DNA of 64,000 nucleotides from Beduinella massiliensis. Its GTDB lineage: Bacteria > Bacillota > Clostridia > Christensenellales > Aristaeellaceae. A model generated the notes under the pieces. The model made no database searches. It saw only the letters and a program-made list of their open reading frames with translations, and was not told the DNA's origin. Position numbers and translations under genes: made by a program. Positions 1-8,017 of the stretch are shown here, piece after piece (position 1 is the first letter of the stretch; every line of letters begins with the position of its first letter). The stretch covers positions 3,193,605-3,257,604 of the forward strand of contig NZ_LT963430.1 in assembly GCF_900199405.1 (NCBI RefSeq), given 5' to 3'.

Positions 1-26
1 CCTATGAAAAGGATGCCTCTGAATGT

Positions 27-167
27 TCAAAACCGTTCCGCGTCCGCCTGCATGAGCTTTAATAGAATTGCGGCCAACGTCTCGCCTTCGTCGCTGTAGA
101 CCGGCTCGACCACAAAAGTAATTTTATCTATCTGATAGCTATACTCTTCTGTGCAGTTACCAGACAT
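27..167 (-). CDS. TnpW-like transposon-encoded protein
   Basis: A 46-residue protein starting MSGNCTEEYSYQIDKITF. It resembles the short TnpW proteins first named in Tn4451-type elements and common in clostridial conjugative elements; their function is not established. The ATG at 165-167 has a strong Shine-Dalgarno (GAGGAGG) just upstream. A longer in-frame extension to 263 exists but runs through a perfect hairpin and has no better start. It is the last element gene seen on this side, and a recombinase may lie further left outside the window. Confidence 0.75.
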   Translation of the reverse strand: MSGNCTEEYSYQIDKITFVVEPVYSDEGETLAAILLKLMQADAERF

Positions 168-229
168 TCTGCCTCCTCTCTCGCTTTGTGTGGATAGACT
201 ACCAGCCTCCCCTTGTCCCGTGGGGAAAC

Positions 230-263
230 GTGAAAGGGCGGCGCGAGTGCGCCGCCCTTTCAC
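230..263. repeat. Perfect 15-bp inverted repeat upstream of tnpW
   Basis: The arms GTGAAAGGGCGGCGC and GCGCCGCCCTTTCAC flank a GAGT loop. There is no T-run on either side, so it is not a standard terminator. It lies 9 bp from palindrome copy 1 and 62 bp upstream of the tnpW start, the same palindrome-hairpin-gene order as before the sigma factor, relaxase and maff2 genes. Confidence 0.8.
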
Positions 264-272
264 CTTCCTCCA

Positions 273-295
273 CCTCTGGCCAGGATGACCAGAAG
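273..295. repeat. TTCTGGCCA palindrome, copy 1
   Basis: Reads CCTCTGGCCA-GGA-TGACCAGAAG. It is 105 bp upstream of the tnpW start and next to a perfect hairpin. It belongs to a ten-copy dispersed family of 10-bp arms with a 3-nt spacer. Confidence 0.85.
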
Positions 296-889
296 CGGAG
301 GGGATAAGGCAGGGGCCGCCGATCCGGGGAAGTTTGGCCTGTTACAAGACAGAGAGGCCCCGGATGGGGCGGCCCCCTTGATTGCTATATCTGCGCCGTA
401 TTTGCCACGCATCCCCGGCGCGGGGAACATTTCAGGCCGCCGGTGGCTCCGACTGTCATAGCTCCACCGTACCGCTGCCTCGCCGTCACAAGCTCCATAT
501 CCCTCGCTTCCGCCTTGCGGCAAAAGCTCGTTCATTTCGCTGTTCCGGCTCCTCCCAGCAAATCATTGATTTGCCGGGAACCCTTTTAGGCTGGCGCATA
601 CAGCAGGGCTCCCCCGCAAGTCCGTGGGAGGGCGTGAGCAAGTTTCATTATCCCCCGCGCTGTCATCGCGCCCGGCTTGCCGTGGCCGGGTCAAAGACTG
701 GCGTTGATCGCTCGGATAGCTTGTCCTTCATACCCCCTTAAAGCTATCTGTCCTGGCGGCGCGTCTTTCGTCGCTACTCACGCGGGTTTTGTGCCTGAAA
801 TGCTGTCTATTCAGTTGTCACGGTTCCAAAGAAAGGGCTTGTACCTCTTTCTATTTACCATGTCTTTTTCAGGGTCAAACCGCAGGCGA

Positions 890-1312
890 TTAGATGGAAG
901 TTTTCAAAAGTTCCCGGAGCAATTTTAAGCCCCGGCTGATGCTGTCCCGGACAGCGCTCTCCGCCACCCCCTCGGCCCGCGCAAGGTCAGACTTGCTCAC
1001 GCCGAGTATGTAATGAGCATACACACGGCGGCTCTGCTTTTCCGGGAGAGCGGCAAGGGCGGCATACAGGGCCTCGATTTTTTCTTTCTCCTCATAGAGT
1101 TCGGCGGGAGAGGGGGCGAAGCGCAGGGAGCTATGCTCAATGCCGTCCCCGCGATCCAGGGAATACTGTGCCTTGTAGCGGTACATTTGGCGGCGGGCGT
1201 TGGACTCCCGCCGGGCGGCGGTGGTCATGGCCTCGGCAACGGCCTGGGAAACTTCCACAAACAGGTCACTATGGTAAAACGGGTACACGTCCCGCAGATT
1301 GAGCATGGTCAT
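890..1312 (-). CDS. Small sigma-70-like (region 4) transcription factor
   Basis: A 140-residue protein of the short sigma-70-like type found in Tn1549-like elements. The C-terminal half (about residues 88-135, LPEKQSRRVYAHYILGVS then DLARAEGVAESAVRDSI) is a helix-turn-helix like sigma region 4; no region 2 is visible, so it may need a partner or act as a regulator. The start is the ATG at 1310-1312, eight nt after GGAGG. That GGAGG is the 3' arm of a perfect 13-bp hairpin (1321-1370), so translation is probably controlled. Upstream ATG or GTG codons would place the hairpin in the coding region and lack ribosome sites. Confidence 0.75.
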   Translation of the reverse strand: MTMLNLRDVYPFYHSDLFVEVSQAVAEAMTTAARRESNARRQMYRYKAQYSLDRGDGIEHSSLRFAPSPAELYEEKEKIEALYAALAALPEKQSRRVYAHYILGVSKSDLARAEGVAESAVRDSISRGLKLLRELLKTSI

Positions 1313-1320
1313 TTGTAAAT

Positions 1321-1370
1321 CCTCCATTTCGATGTTGGGCGGTTGACGGGTGAACAGATCGAAATGGAGG
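1321..1370 (-). promoter_or_regulatory. Anti-Shine-Dalgarno hairpin in the sigma-factor leader
   Basis: Perfect 13-bp arms (1321-1333 and 1358-1370) with a 24-nt loop. In the leftward transcript the 5' arm is CCTCCATTTCGAT and the 3' arm is ATCGAAATGGAGG. The terminal GGAGG is the ribosome-binding site, 8 nt before the ATG at 1312. The 5' arm therefore contains a matching anti-Shine-Dalgarno CCTCC that would hide the ribosome site when paired. Confidence 0.7.
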
Positions 1371-1406
1371 GCGGCGGGGAGCGGCACCCAGGGGAGCCGC
1401 TCCGCA

Positions 1407-1429
1407 CCTCTGGCCACGCTGGCCAGAAG
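1407..1429. repeat. TTCTGGCCA palindrome, copy 2
   Basis: Reads CCTCTGGCCA-CGC-TGGCCAGAAG, 94 bp upstream of the sigma-factor start. An 8-bp hairpin (1378-1403) sits between it and the ribosome-site hairpin. Confidence 0.85.
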
Positions 1430-1766
1430 CGGGTACAAAAAACGTCCGCACAGCAGATAGCTATGCGGACGCACGAAACGAAACAATCTATAAAGTAGTG
1501 ATATGTTTCATGTATACTGGCGGACTGATCCCATGCAAAGATTGGCCTTTTTTTAAGCGGTAAAGTTTGTTAGGGACTAAACTGTAACATGGCGGCCTCC
1601 TCCCTTATGCCGCCGCTTATAGGGGTAGCAAAACGGCGGCTTTGATTTCTCAAAAGCCGCCGTCAAGTGGGCGTGAAGATATATCTGCTGTACGACGGCT
1701 TTTTTTCTTTTGCCGTCGTGCGGCAGTTTTGGCGTTATAGCGTATAGTCCCTATGGAAAATGGGGG

Positions 1767-2510
1767 TTACTCCCACTTAAAACATTTCACCGCAATTCCA
1801 GTACAGAGAACTGTCACAGCCCCCATCACGACGATAGGAAGCCAGACGTTGCCGACCGGCAAGCCAAGGGAAGTTTCTTTCATGAGCTGGATGCCTTGGG
1901 TCATAGGTAGTACACGGATGATTTTCTGTATCATTTCGGGCATGACTTCAAAGGGTAATGTCGCGCCGGAGAAAATCAGCATGGGGAAGTAGAGCACACA
2001 GGCAATCACACTAGCCGTCTTTTCGTTTTTCGCAATACCGCCCACCATCATTCCAATGCTCAAGGTGGACACCATAGTCAACAGCCAGCTACCCAAAAAC
2101 GCCAGCCAAGAGCCATGAATGGTGACATTCCAAAAAAGCCTTGCCACAGGGATCAGTGTCAGCATAGAGACAGCGGCGTAAATCACATAGATCGTAAACT
2201 CCACAGCCAACAGCATAACGGGACTGACCGGGGTCACTTGAAAGCGTTTCAGAATTTTGCGCTCCCGATATTCCGCCACCACCAGGGGCAGTCCCATCAA
2301 GCCCCCCGCGCAGATGGAGATGGTACAGAGCGCACCAAAGGACTGATCCATAAAGGTGTATGCCGCGCCGTCGGCGGCGGGCTTTGGGCCGTAGAGAAAG
2401 CCGAGGATGACCAAGACCACCAGCGGCATGATGATGGCGAAAATCACCATGTTCATATTTCGTATGTTGAGCTTCAACTCATTTTTCAAGAGCGTTCCAA
2501 AGGCTTTCAT
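1767..2510 (-). CDS. ABC-2 type transporter permease
   Basis: A 247-residue integral membrane protein with about six hydrophobic segments (first at residues 21-40) and the layout of ABC-2 type exporters. Its start overlaps the end of the ATPase gene (2507-3232) by 4 bp, so the two are translationally coupled and form one transporter. Substrate cannot be read from sequence; drug or peptide export is typical of MerR-linked ABC-2 pairs. It is cargo downstream of a MerR-type promoter. Confidence 0.85.
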   Translation of the reverse strand: MKAFGTLLKNELKLNIRNMNMVIFAIIMPLVVLVILGFLYGPKPAADGAAYTFMDQSFGALCTISICAGGLMGLPLVVAEYRERKILKRFQVTPVSPVMLLAVEFTIYVIYAAVSMLTLIPVARLFWNVTIHGSWLAFLGSWLLTMVSTLSIGMMVGGIAKNEKTASVIACVLYFPMLIFSGATLPFEVMPEMIQKIIRVLPMTQGIQLMKETSLGLPVGNVWLPIVVMGAVTVLCTGIAVKCFKWE

Positions 2511-3232
2511 TCGTCCGTTCCCTCCTCGCCGGAAAGCACCAGATAGGCGTCCTCAAATTTTTCGCAGCCACATTGTTCGTTTGCCTGGGCTACCGTCCCG
2601 CAGAAAACAGCTCTGCCGTTTTTGAGGATGCAGATTTCATCGCACAGGGCCTCAACCTCGTCCATGAAGTGTGAGGTCAGAAAGATGGTCAGGCCTTTGC
2701 TTTTCAGCCCCTCAAGTATTTTCCAGACATCCCGCCGCGCTTTTGCGTCAAGCCCGGTTGTCAGCTCGTCAAGAAAGACAAGCTGGGGATCTGGAATTAA
2801 TGCCAGAACAATGAAAAGACGTTGGCGCTCCCCGCCGGATAGACTTTTCACCGCCCGGCTCACCTTGTCCCCGATTCCAAATTGTTCACATAGAGATTTC
2901 CAGTCGGCAGGGCTTTTGTAGAGGCAAGCCGTTTCCTCGCATAGTTCCGAAACTTTGATTTCCGGCTGATAGTCTCCCTCTTGAAATTGAACGCCTACCT
3001 CCTGGAACAAATTACGGCGGTCTTTTTTGGGATCGCGGCCAAGGACGGATATAGTGCCGCTATCGGCCTTTCTCGTCCCTAAAATACATTCGATGGTCGT
3101 ACTCTTTCCCGCACCGTTTGCCCCCAGCAAACCGAAAACCATATTTTTTCGGACGCATAGGTTTAGGTTGTCCAACGCAAGCTGATTGCCGTATGACTTC
3201 GACAACCGCTCGACTTTGAGTGCTTCCTGCAT
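2507..3232 (-). CDS. ABC transporter ATP-binding protein
   Basis: A 241-residue nucleotide-binding domain that powers the ABC-2 permease downstream. Visible motifs are Walker A (LLGANGAGKST, near residue 35), signature LSGGERQR, Walker B LVFLDELTTGLD (Leu instead of the usual Pro after the catalytic Glu) and the H-loop LTSHFMDE. I chose the second ATG (3232) because it stands 8 nt from AGGAGG; the ATG 6 nt upstream is only 2 nt from it. A MerR-type promoter with a 19-bp spacer lies 30 bp upstream. Confidence 0.9.
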   Translation of the reverse strand: MQEALKVERLSKSYGNQLALDNLNLCVRKNMVFGLLGANGAGKSTTIECILGTRKADSGTISVLGRDPKKDRRNLFQEVGVQFQEGDYQPEIKVSELCEETACLYKSPADWKSLCEQFGIGDKVSRAVKSLSGGERQRLFIVLALIPDPQLVFLDELTTGLDAKARRDVWKILEGLKSKGLTIFLTSHFMDEVEALCDEICILKNGRAVFCGTVAQANEQCGCEKFEDAYLVLSGEEGTDE

Positions 3233-3261
3233 ACGCATACCCTCCTTTTTGTGATGATAAA

Positions 3262-3292
3262 AGAATACCACCAATGAAAACATTGGTGGTAA
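3262..3292 (-). promoter_or_regulatory. MerR-type promoter of the ABC exporter operon
   Basis: On the minus strand, -35 TTACCA (3287-3292) and -10 TATTCT (3262-3267) are separated by 19 bp. That long spacer is the hallmark of promoters activated by MerR proteins. The spacer lies within a perfect dyad, ACCACCAATG-TTTT-CATTGGTGGT (3267-3290). The tandem MerR gene lies immediately upstream. Confidence 0.8.
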
Positions 3293-3302
3293 GATGGAGG
3301 GT

Positions 3303-4046
3303 TTATGAGTATTGCCGTTTCATTTTCTGCAACATTTCCATCAGAATGACGGCGTTTTTTTTCGCCGCAGACAGGGAGCGGATTAACTGGTCACAAGCCG
3401 AGATAATATCGTCGGATGGCCTTGGCGTATTGAGCACAGTCTTAATATCCACGTTGGGATTTTTGGATAGCTGTTGGATCATCCGTAAAATGGCCTCCAG
3501 CGAGTAATTGGCACAGCGCAGGGCGCGAATGATTTTCAGACGTTTGATATCGTCATCCGTATAGATGCGATAGCCGTTTTCTTTCCGCTTAACCGCCAGC
3601 AAGCCGTTCATTTCCCAATTCCGCAGGGTGTCCATTGAAACGCCTAAATACTCAGATACTTCTTTCCGCTTCATAAAAGTCCTGTTCTCTTGGTTTTCGC
3701 CAGATATGATTTGTTTCACAATGCGGATCGCATCCTCCGCATTATCACGCTCTTGAAGCAGCCCGCTTAAATATGACTGCGTAAGGGAAAGGGCATCATC
3801 AAACTTCCCCGCCGCCGACAATTTGACCATCTGAAATATTTTCTTTCGCAGGCCGCTTTGCAGGATTTCAATTTGAAAGGCTGTACGGGCAAGCCGGATT
3901 TGATCAATGTGAAAATCCGTAAAGACCCGATACCCATTCTCTTTCCGCTCCGGCCTTGGAATAATGCCCCATTCTTCATACAGGCGCACGGTGTTTGGAT
4001 GTATTCCAATCACGGCGGCGACCTGTGATGTTTTGTATGTGTTCAC
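3303..4046 (-). CDS. Tandem MerR-family regulator with two HTH domains
   Basis: A 247-residue protein with two MerR-type DNA-binding heads: residues about 2-60 (SQVAAVIGIHPNTVRLYEEW then ENGYRVF) and about 124-190 (RKEVSEYLGVSMDTLRNWE then ENGYRIY). Each is followed by helical segments. Typical MerR proteins have one head and dimerise, so this is an internal duplication. The GTG at 4044-4046 is preferred because GGAGG lies 9 nt upstream. It sits directly upstream of the ABC exporter and its 19-bp-spacer promoter, so it likely controls that operon. A dyad at 4098-4121 may be its own operator. Confidence 0.8.
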   Translation of the reverse strand: MNTYKTSQVAAVIGIHPNTVRLYEEWGIIPRPERKENGYRVFTDFHIDQIRLARTAFQIEILQSGLRKKIFQMVKLSAAGKFDDALSLTQSYLSGLLQERDNAEDAIRIVKQIISGENQENRTFMKRKEVSEYLGVSMDTLRNWEMNGLLAVKRKENGYRIYTDDDIKRLKIIRALRCANYSLEAILRMIQQLSKNPNVDIKTVLNTPRPSDDIISACDQLIRSLSAAKKNAVILMEMLQKMKRQYS

Positions 4047-4097
4047 AGCAAACCACCTCCAATCTCCTGTAGTATATCTCATTTTGAAAGTCTGGTG

Positions 4098-4121
4098 TTA
4101 TAGTGGAGGGTTTCACTATAA
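4098..4121 (-). promoter_or_regulatory. Dyad upstream of the merR gene, candidate autoregulatory operator
   Basis: Inverted repeat TTATAGTG-8 nt-CACTATAA. A good -10 (TATACT, minus strand, about 4071-4076) lies between it and the merR start, with the dyad over the -35 region. Autoregulation is inference. Confidence 0.45.
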
Positions 4122-4235
4122 GGCATCTGTATTTTGCTTGCAAGGATGCAAATAGGAAATAAAATACTACTAATTCATAAAATTGTGTTTCGTTTTCATA
4201 ATGTACCCTGAAATGTAGAATGATATAGGGGTGAT

Positions 4236-4598
4236 ATGAAAATGTACCAATACGATAAGCGCCTTGACTTCCACGCCCTGGGGCGGGAAATCAAGCGCAA
4301 GAGGGAGGCCAAAGGTTGGACACAGGAATATCTGGCCCAGCTTGTGGATCGTACTCCGCGCTCCATCATGTATATCGAAAACCGGGGCCAGCATCCCAGC
4401 CTCAACACCTTTTATCAGCTCGTCACCCTGCTGGATATTTCCGTAGACCAATTTTTCTATCCAGACAAGCAAAACGGCCAGAGCGACTGCCGGAAGCATA
4501 TTGATGTCTTGCTCAATTCGATGGATGAGAAAGAACTAACAATTATGGAAGCCACAGCGGAGGGACTGAAAAAGGCCCGTGGAAGGTCGGAAGCGTGA
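4236..4598 (+). CDS. XRE-family helix-turn-helix regulator
   Basis: A 120-residue protein with an N-terminal XRE/Cro-type HTH (about residues 12-68; LGREIKRKREAKGWTQEYLA then RTPRSIMYIENRGQHPSL) and a C-terminal tail without a clear domain. Such regulators are common control genes in Tn1549-like elements. It is divergent from merR and convergent with the relaxase gene. AGGGGTG lies upstream; the ATG at 4242 has better spacing (9 nt) than 4236, so the protein may be two residues shorter. Confidence 0.8.
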   Translation: MKMYQYDKRLDFHALGREIKRKREAKGWTQEYLAQLVDRTPRSIMYIENRGQHPSLNTFYQLVTLLDISVDQFFYPDKQNGQSDCRKHIDVLLNSMDEKELTIMEATAEGLKKARGRSEA

Positions 4599-4725
4599 AA
4601 ACGCGGCCAACCTTTTTTTGTGAAGGTTCCGGGGAGCGCGTTAGCGGCAAGCAAGGCAAGTGTATAGACACTTGCCATTTTCGCGCCGCGAAAATGCTTG
4701 CTGGGGTGCCCCCAGACCCGCTGGA

Positions 4726-4748
4726 CTTCTGGCCACACTGGCCAGAAG
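4726..4748. repeat. TTCTGGCCA palindrome, copy 3
   Basis: Reads CTTCTGGCCA-CAC-TGGCCAGAAG, a perfect 10-bp dyad. It lies 37 bp past the relaxase stop, between the convergent xre and relaxase genes. Confidence 0.9.
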
Positions 4749-4785
4749 TCCGGGGCGCGTCGCGCCCCTTGTCGGCGGCCCGTCG

Positions 4786-6198
4786 CTATCGCTCCTGGGC
4801 CTTATTTTCCCGCCCATCCGTCAGGCCGAGCAGGTGATCCACGTTGTCCTTGACGGCCACCAGCTCCCGCATCTGCCGCTGGGCCTCCCGGTAGTCGGTG
4901 TAAAGGGCCTTTTTCTTGTCGGCCAACTCCCGGCGGGATTTTTTGAGCGCGTCCATCCGGGAGAGCTTTGCCCCACCCAGGATGTCATTCATAGAAGCGC
5001 GGGCGGCCCGGTAGGTGGCAAGCTCCGCCTCGTGTTCGGCCAGATACTTTTTGGAGTACCGGGCGGCCTTGTAGCCGTCGAACACTGGCCGGGTCTTGGC
5101 ATAGTCCACCACGGCCCCCATGAGCTGGCCGGTCTTGGTGAGCTCCGCCTCCACGGACTGGAGCTCCCCGGCCAGGGAGTGAGCGCGATCCACCGCCCCC
5201 GTGGTGGCGGCAGCCAGCGCGTCATAGTCGGTCAGGCCGTGCTCCAGGAGGTACTGGAGGGCGGCGGCCATCTGTTTGAGATTGTAGACCTTGGCCCACC
5301 GCTCGTATGCCGGGCCCTTGCCCCTGCGCATTCGCTCCTGGATGTCGATGACCAGATCGACACGCCGGAGAGCCGGGCGAGGGCGCTCCGGCGCTCTCTT
5401 ACGGGTGGGGGCCGTGCCGTCGATAACGGCCCCCACGTCCTCGGGGCCGTAGCCGTCCCCCAGGGTGGAGGCCCGGAGCCGGGAGGCGCAATCCTGGCCG
5501 GGGACACGGAAGGAGATCACGCCGCCCCGCCCATGCACCACCTGAACGCCCGCCGCCTCCACGCGGCGGAGGAAGTCGGCAAAGTCGGCGGGGCGCTCGG
5601 TCAGGGCCGTGTCTATGGCGCGGCGGATCTGCTCCTTGAAAGAGGGGGGCCGGGCCTCGCCCATCCACTGGCCGTAATGCTGATACTTGCCCTTGCTGTG
5701 GAGCTTGGGGCGCTCCACCACGGAAAGGGAGTGTTCCAGGCACACCCGGTCAGAGAGCCGCCGCAGGGCAAAGGTGGAGCCGATGAAGTTGCGAAACTTC
5801 CGGGAGCGGTCAACGGCGGTGGAATTGAAATAGATATGGTTGTGAATGTGCCCCTTGTCAATATGGGTGCAGACGAAAAACTGGTACTTGCCCTTTGTCC
5901 AGCGGAGGGCGGTTTCATAGCCGATCCGGTTGGCCTCCTCCGCCGTGACCTCCCCCTCGGGGAACGCCTGCCGTATCTGATAACACAGCGCCCCCTGCTC
6001 CGCCGTCCGGCCCGTTTCCACTTGATACTGGCTTTTCACCAGCATAAACTCGGCGTGGGCCGCCTCGGGATCGCAGAGGTAGGCGGACACGGCCCCCAGC
6101 TTCTCCGGGTTCAGGCCGTAGTCAAAACGGCCTTTCATGCTCTGTACAGCGGACTTGCCCACCGTTCTTTTGTGAGGCTTGATGTAGGTCGTGGCCGT
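4786..6198 (-). CDS. MobP-type relaxase with a non-AUG start
   Basis: Relaxase that nicks oriT and leads the transferred strand. The metal-binding motif HIDKGHIHNHIYFNS (about residues 112-126) is the HxDxxHxHNHxxxN signature; the C-terminal half is long and charged, with coiled-coil-like stretches. The frame stays open upstream of the GTG at 6162 and encodes ATTYIKPHKRT, the usual N-terminus of this family (normally MATTYI...). The codon at the expected start is ACG (6196-6198), 7 nt after AAGGGGG. The GTG at 6162 would remove the conserved N-terminus and has no ribosome site. The gene was probably once joined to mobC, but a plus-strand DUF262 gene now separates them. Confidence 0.85.
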   Translation of the reverse strand, partial: TATTYIKPHKRTVGKSAVQSMKGRFDYGLNPEKLGAVSAYLCDPEAAHAEFMLVKSQYQVETGRTAEQGALCYQIRQAFPEGEVTAEEANRIGYETALRWTKGKYQFFVCTHIDKGHIHNHIYFNSTAVDRSRKFRNFIGSTFALRRLSDRVCLEHSLSVVERPKLHSKGKYQHYGQWMGEARPPSFKEQIRRAIDTALTERPADFADFLRRVEAAGVQVVHGRGGVISFRVPGQDCASRLRASTLGDGYGPEDVGAVIDGTAPTRKRAPERPRPALRRVDLVIDIQERMRRGKGPAYERWAKVYNLKQMAAALQYLLEHGLTDYDALAAATTGAVDRAHSLAGELQSVEAELTKTGQLMGAVVDYAKTRPVFDGYKAARYSKKYLAEHEAELATYRAARASMNDILGGAKLSRMDALKKSRRELADKKKALYTDYREAQRQMRELVAVKDNVDHLLGLTDGRENKAQER

Positions 6199-6224
6199 GG
6201 GCGTTCCCCCTTTCTATGAAGAAA

Positions 6225-6250
6225 GGCGGCGGCTGTTTTCAGCCGCCGCC
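6225..6250 (-). promoter_or_regulatory. GC-rich hairpin in the relaxase leader
   Basis: Perfect 11-bp stem GGCGGCGGCTG/CAGCCGCCGCC with a TTTT loop. It lies between palindrome copy 4 and the relaxase ribosome site. No T-run follows on the minus strand, so it may be a leader structure rather than a terminator. Confidence 0.6.
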
Positions 6251-6260
6251 TGTGGCCCAG

Positions 6261-6283
6261 CTTCTGGCCAGTGTGACCAGAAG
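6261..6283. repeat. TTCTGGCCA palindrome, copy 4
   Basis: Reads CTTCTGGCCA-GTG-TGACCAGAAG, 62 bp upstream of the inferred relaxase start and 10 bp from a GC-rich hairpin. Confidence 0.9.
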
Positions 6284-6341
6284 TTTGTCTGCCTCGCTAA
6301 TAAAATTTTTTAGTTATCTGAACATTGATGACTGCAAAGTA

Positions 6342-6370
6342 TTGTCGAAATGTAATATATGGAGTATAGT
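6342..6370 (+). promoter_or_regulatory. Promoter of the DUF262 gene
   Basis: -35 TTGTCG (6342-6347) and -10 TATAGT (6365-6370) with 17 bp between, 23 bp before the ATG at 6393. Confidence 0.6.
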
Positions 6371-6392
6371 AAACCAAAAGGGAGGCGATTGA

Positions 6393-7973
6393 ATGGCGGA
6401 AATTTCAATTCGTAGAATTATTGAAAAGACTCTCACAGGAGAAATCAGAATTCCCTCATTTCAACGTGGATTTGTTTGGGAACCTGAAAAAGTAGCTTTT
6501 TTTATTGATAGTCTCTATAAGGGATATCCTATTGGCTCTTTACTTTTCTGGAGAACAAATGAACGGTTAGATAATGAGCGCCGTTTAGGTTGTTTTGACT
6601 TACCAGAGCCAACAAAAGGTTATCCTTTAGATTATGTTTTGGATGGGCAACAACGGATTACATCAATTTTTTCTGTGTTTCAGACAGAATTGTCAGCCTC
6701 ATCATCGTCAAATTGGATGGACATCTATTATGTTCTCGGCAGTTCAGCTGATAGTCAACAAAGCCAGTTTGTCCCTCTTGACTCTGATGCAGTTGATACT
6801 AAATTGCACTTTCCATTAAATTGCCTTTTTGATTCTGTTAAGTATCGTAAGGCAACCGAGGGATTAGAGGATTCAACAAAAGTTGAAGTTGACAAGTTAC
6901 AAGAAATATTTAAGGAGATTCAAATTCCATTCCAGCTAATGGAGACAGATGATCGTGCGCATGTTGCGATAGTTTTTGAACGCATTAACCGAACTGGCGT
7001 GCCGCTGGATTCTTTCCAACTCTTGAAAGCTTGGAGCTGGAGTACTGATTTTGATTTACAGGAACAACTTGATGATTTGTCCTCGGAACTTGCGGATTAT
7101 GGATATGACGGATTAACTACTGATCAAGACTTGCTCTTAAAGTGTTTTACTGGCTATATCCTTGGAGAAACTTCTCCGGGTTCAATTACGAAACTAAACG
7201 GTGAAAACATTCGCACAAATTACGACGAAATAAAAAATGGCATTAAGTCGGCTGTTGACTTTATAAGGTCAGAACTAAAACTCGACAGCCTAAAGTATCT
7301 ACCATATCCAGCTATGTTGGTATCACTTGTAAAGTTTTTTGGTACGCCCAAAAAAGGCGGGGCCACATATACGGATTTACAACGCCAAAGCCTTATCAAA
7401 TGGTTTTGGCGTGGGTGCTTCTCTAGGCGGTATTCTAGCGGTGTGAACAGCGCTCACGAAAGCGATTTGCAAGCAATGAAAAATTTAGCGCAAGATGAGC
7501 GTTTCGATATTTGCTCATTTAAGTGTGAAATATTTCCATCCTTTTTTACCGGAAATGTATTTAATCTTAATACAGTCAATACAAAGACTTTCATAGCTAT
7601 GCTAGCATCTGCATCTCCACGTTCATTTATTTCTGGTGCTAATGTAGACCTCTCAGAACCAATGAAATTAGCCAATTCAAAAGAATTTCACCATATATTT
7701 CCGGCCAAACATTTGCAACGTCTTGGTCTGGAGAGGAGTCAAATTTACTGTCTGGCAAATTTTTGCTTTTTAAATAATGCAGACAATCAAAAAATTAAGG
7801 ACAAGGCTCCCGAAGATTATTGCAAAATGATAACTACAGACAAAATAGATGAAATACTTGCATCTGCAATTTGTCCGTCCCAAACATTTTCACTTGATTA
7901 TGATACATTTATTACTGAACGGGCAAAACAGTTGGTATCATATTCAAAAAAATTGTGCGGAATTATAGCTTAA
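6393..7973 (+). CDS. DUF262 / HNH domain protein, candidate phage-defence nuclease
   Basis: A 526-residue protein. The N-terminal DUF262 (ParB-like nuclease fold) has PSFQRGFVWE at 21-30 and the signature DGQQR at 84-88. The C-terminal HNH-like part (DUF1524 type) has FHHIFPAKHL near 432-441 and an Asn-rich segment after it. This is the layout of GmrSD-type restriction enzymes and related defence proteins; activity here is inference. The gene is clearly richer in A+T than its neighbours, has its own promoter and GGGAGG ribosome site, and runs opposite to the transfer genes between mobC and the relaxase. It is therefore acquired cargo. Confidence 0.85.
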   Translation: MAEISIRRIIEKTLTGEIRIPSFQRGFVWEPEKVAFFIDSLYKGYPIGSLLFWRTNERLDNERRLGCFDLPEPTKGYPLDYVLDGQQRITSIFSVFQTELSASSSSNWMDIYYVLGSSADSQQSQFVPLDSDAVDTKLHFPLNCLFDSVKYRKATEGLEDSTKVEVDKLQEIFKEIQIPFQLMETDDRAHVAIVFERINRTGVPLDSFQLLKAWSWSTDFDLQEQLDDLSSELADYGYDGLTTDQDLLLKCFTGYILGETSPGSITKLNGENIRTNYDEIKNGIKSAVDFIRSELKLDSLKYLPYPAMLVSLVKFFGTPKKGGATYTDLQRQSLIKWFWRGCFSRRYSSGVNSAHESDLQAMKNLAQDERFDICSFKCEIFPSFFTGNVFNLNTVNTKTFIAMLASASPRSFISGANVDLSEPMKLANSKEFHHIFPAKHLQRLGLERSQIYCLANFCFLNNADNQKIKDKAPEDYCKMITTDKIDEILASAICPSQTFSLDYDTFITERAKQLVSYSKKLCGIIA

Positions 7974-8017
7974 AATAGTTGCGGGTACAGCAAGTTTAAC
8001 TGCTGTGCCCGCAATTG

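Larger units (their letters stand above)
168..889. other. Gene-poor 0.7-kb gap between tnpW and the sigma factor
   Basis: I see no convincing coding sequence here. Open frames at 260-535 (minus) and 382-741 (plus) overlap each other and lack good ribosome sites and recognisable domains. The stretch holds a perfect 15-bp hairpin (230-263) and palindrome copy 1 (273-295). It may be a leader or structured RNA for tnpW. Confidence 0.5.
1313..1766. other. Hairpin-rich leader between the ABC permease and sigma-factor genes
   Basis: No gene is seen. In order it holds: the 13-bp ribosome-site hairpin (1321-1370), an 8-bp stem (1378-1403), palindrome copy 2 (1407-1429), an 8-bp stem (1443-1471), an 11-bp stem ACGGCGGCTTT/AAAGCCGCCGT (1633-1663) and an 8-bp stem ACGACGGC/GCCGTCGT (1692-1719). 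The last two lie downstream of the ABC permease gene and may serve as its terminator. Confidence 0.6.

Noticed and set aside
260-535. 91-codon minus-strand open frame in the tnpW-sigma gap
   Set aside because: No ribosome site or domain; it overlaps palindrome copy 1 and another open frame on the other strand.
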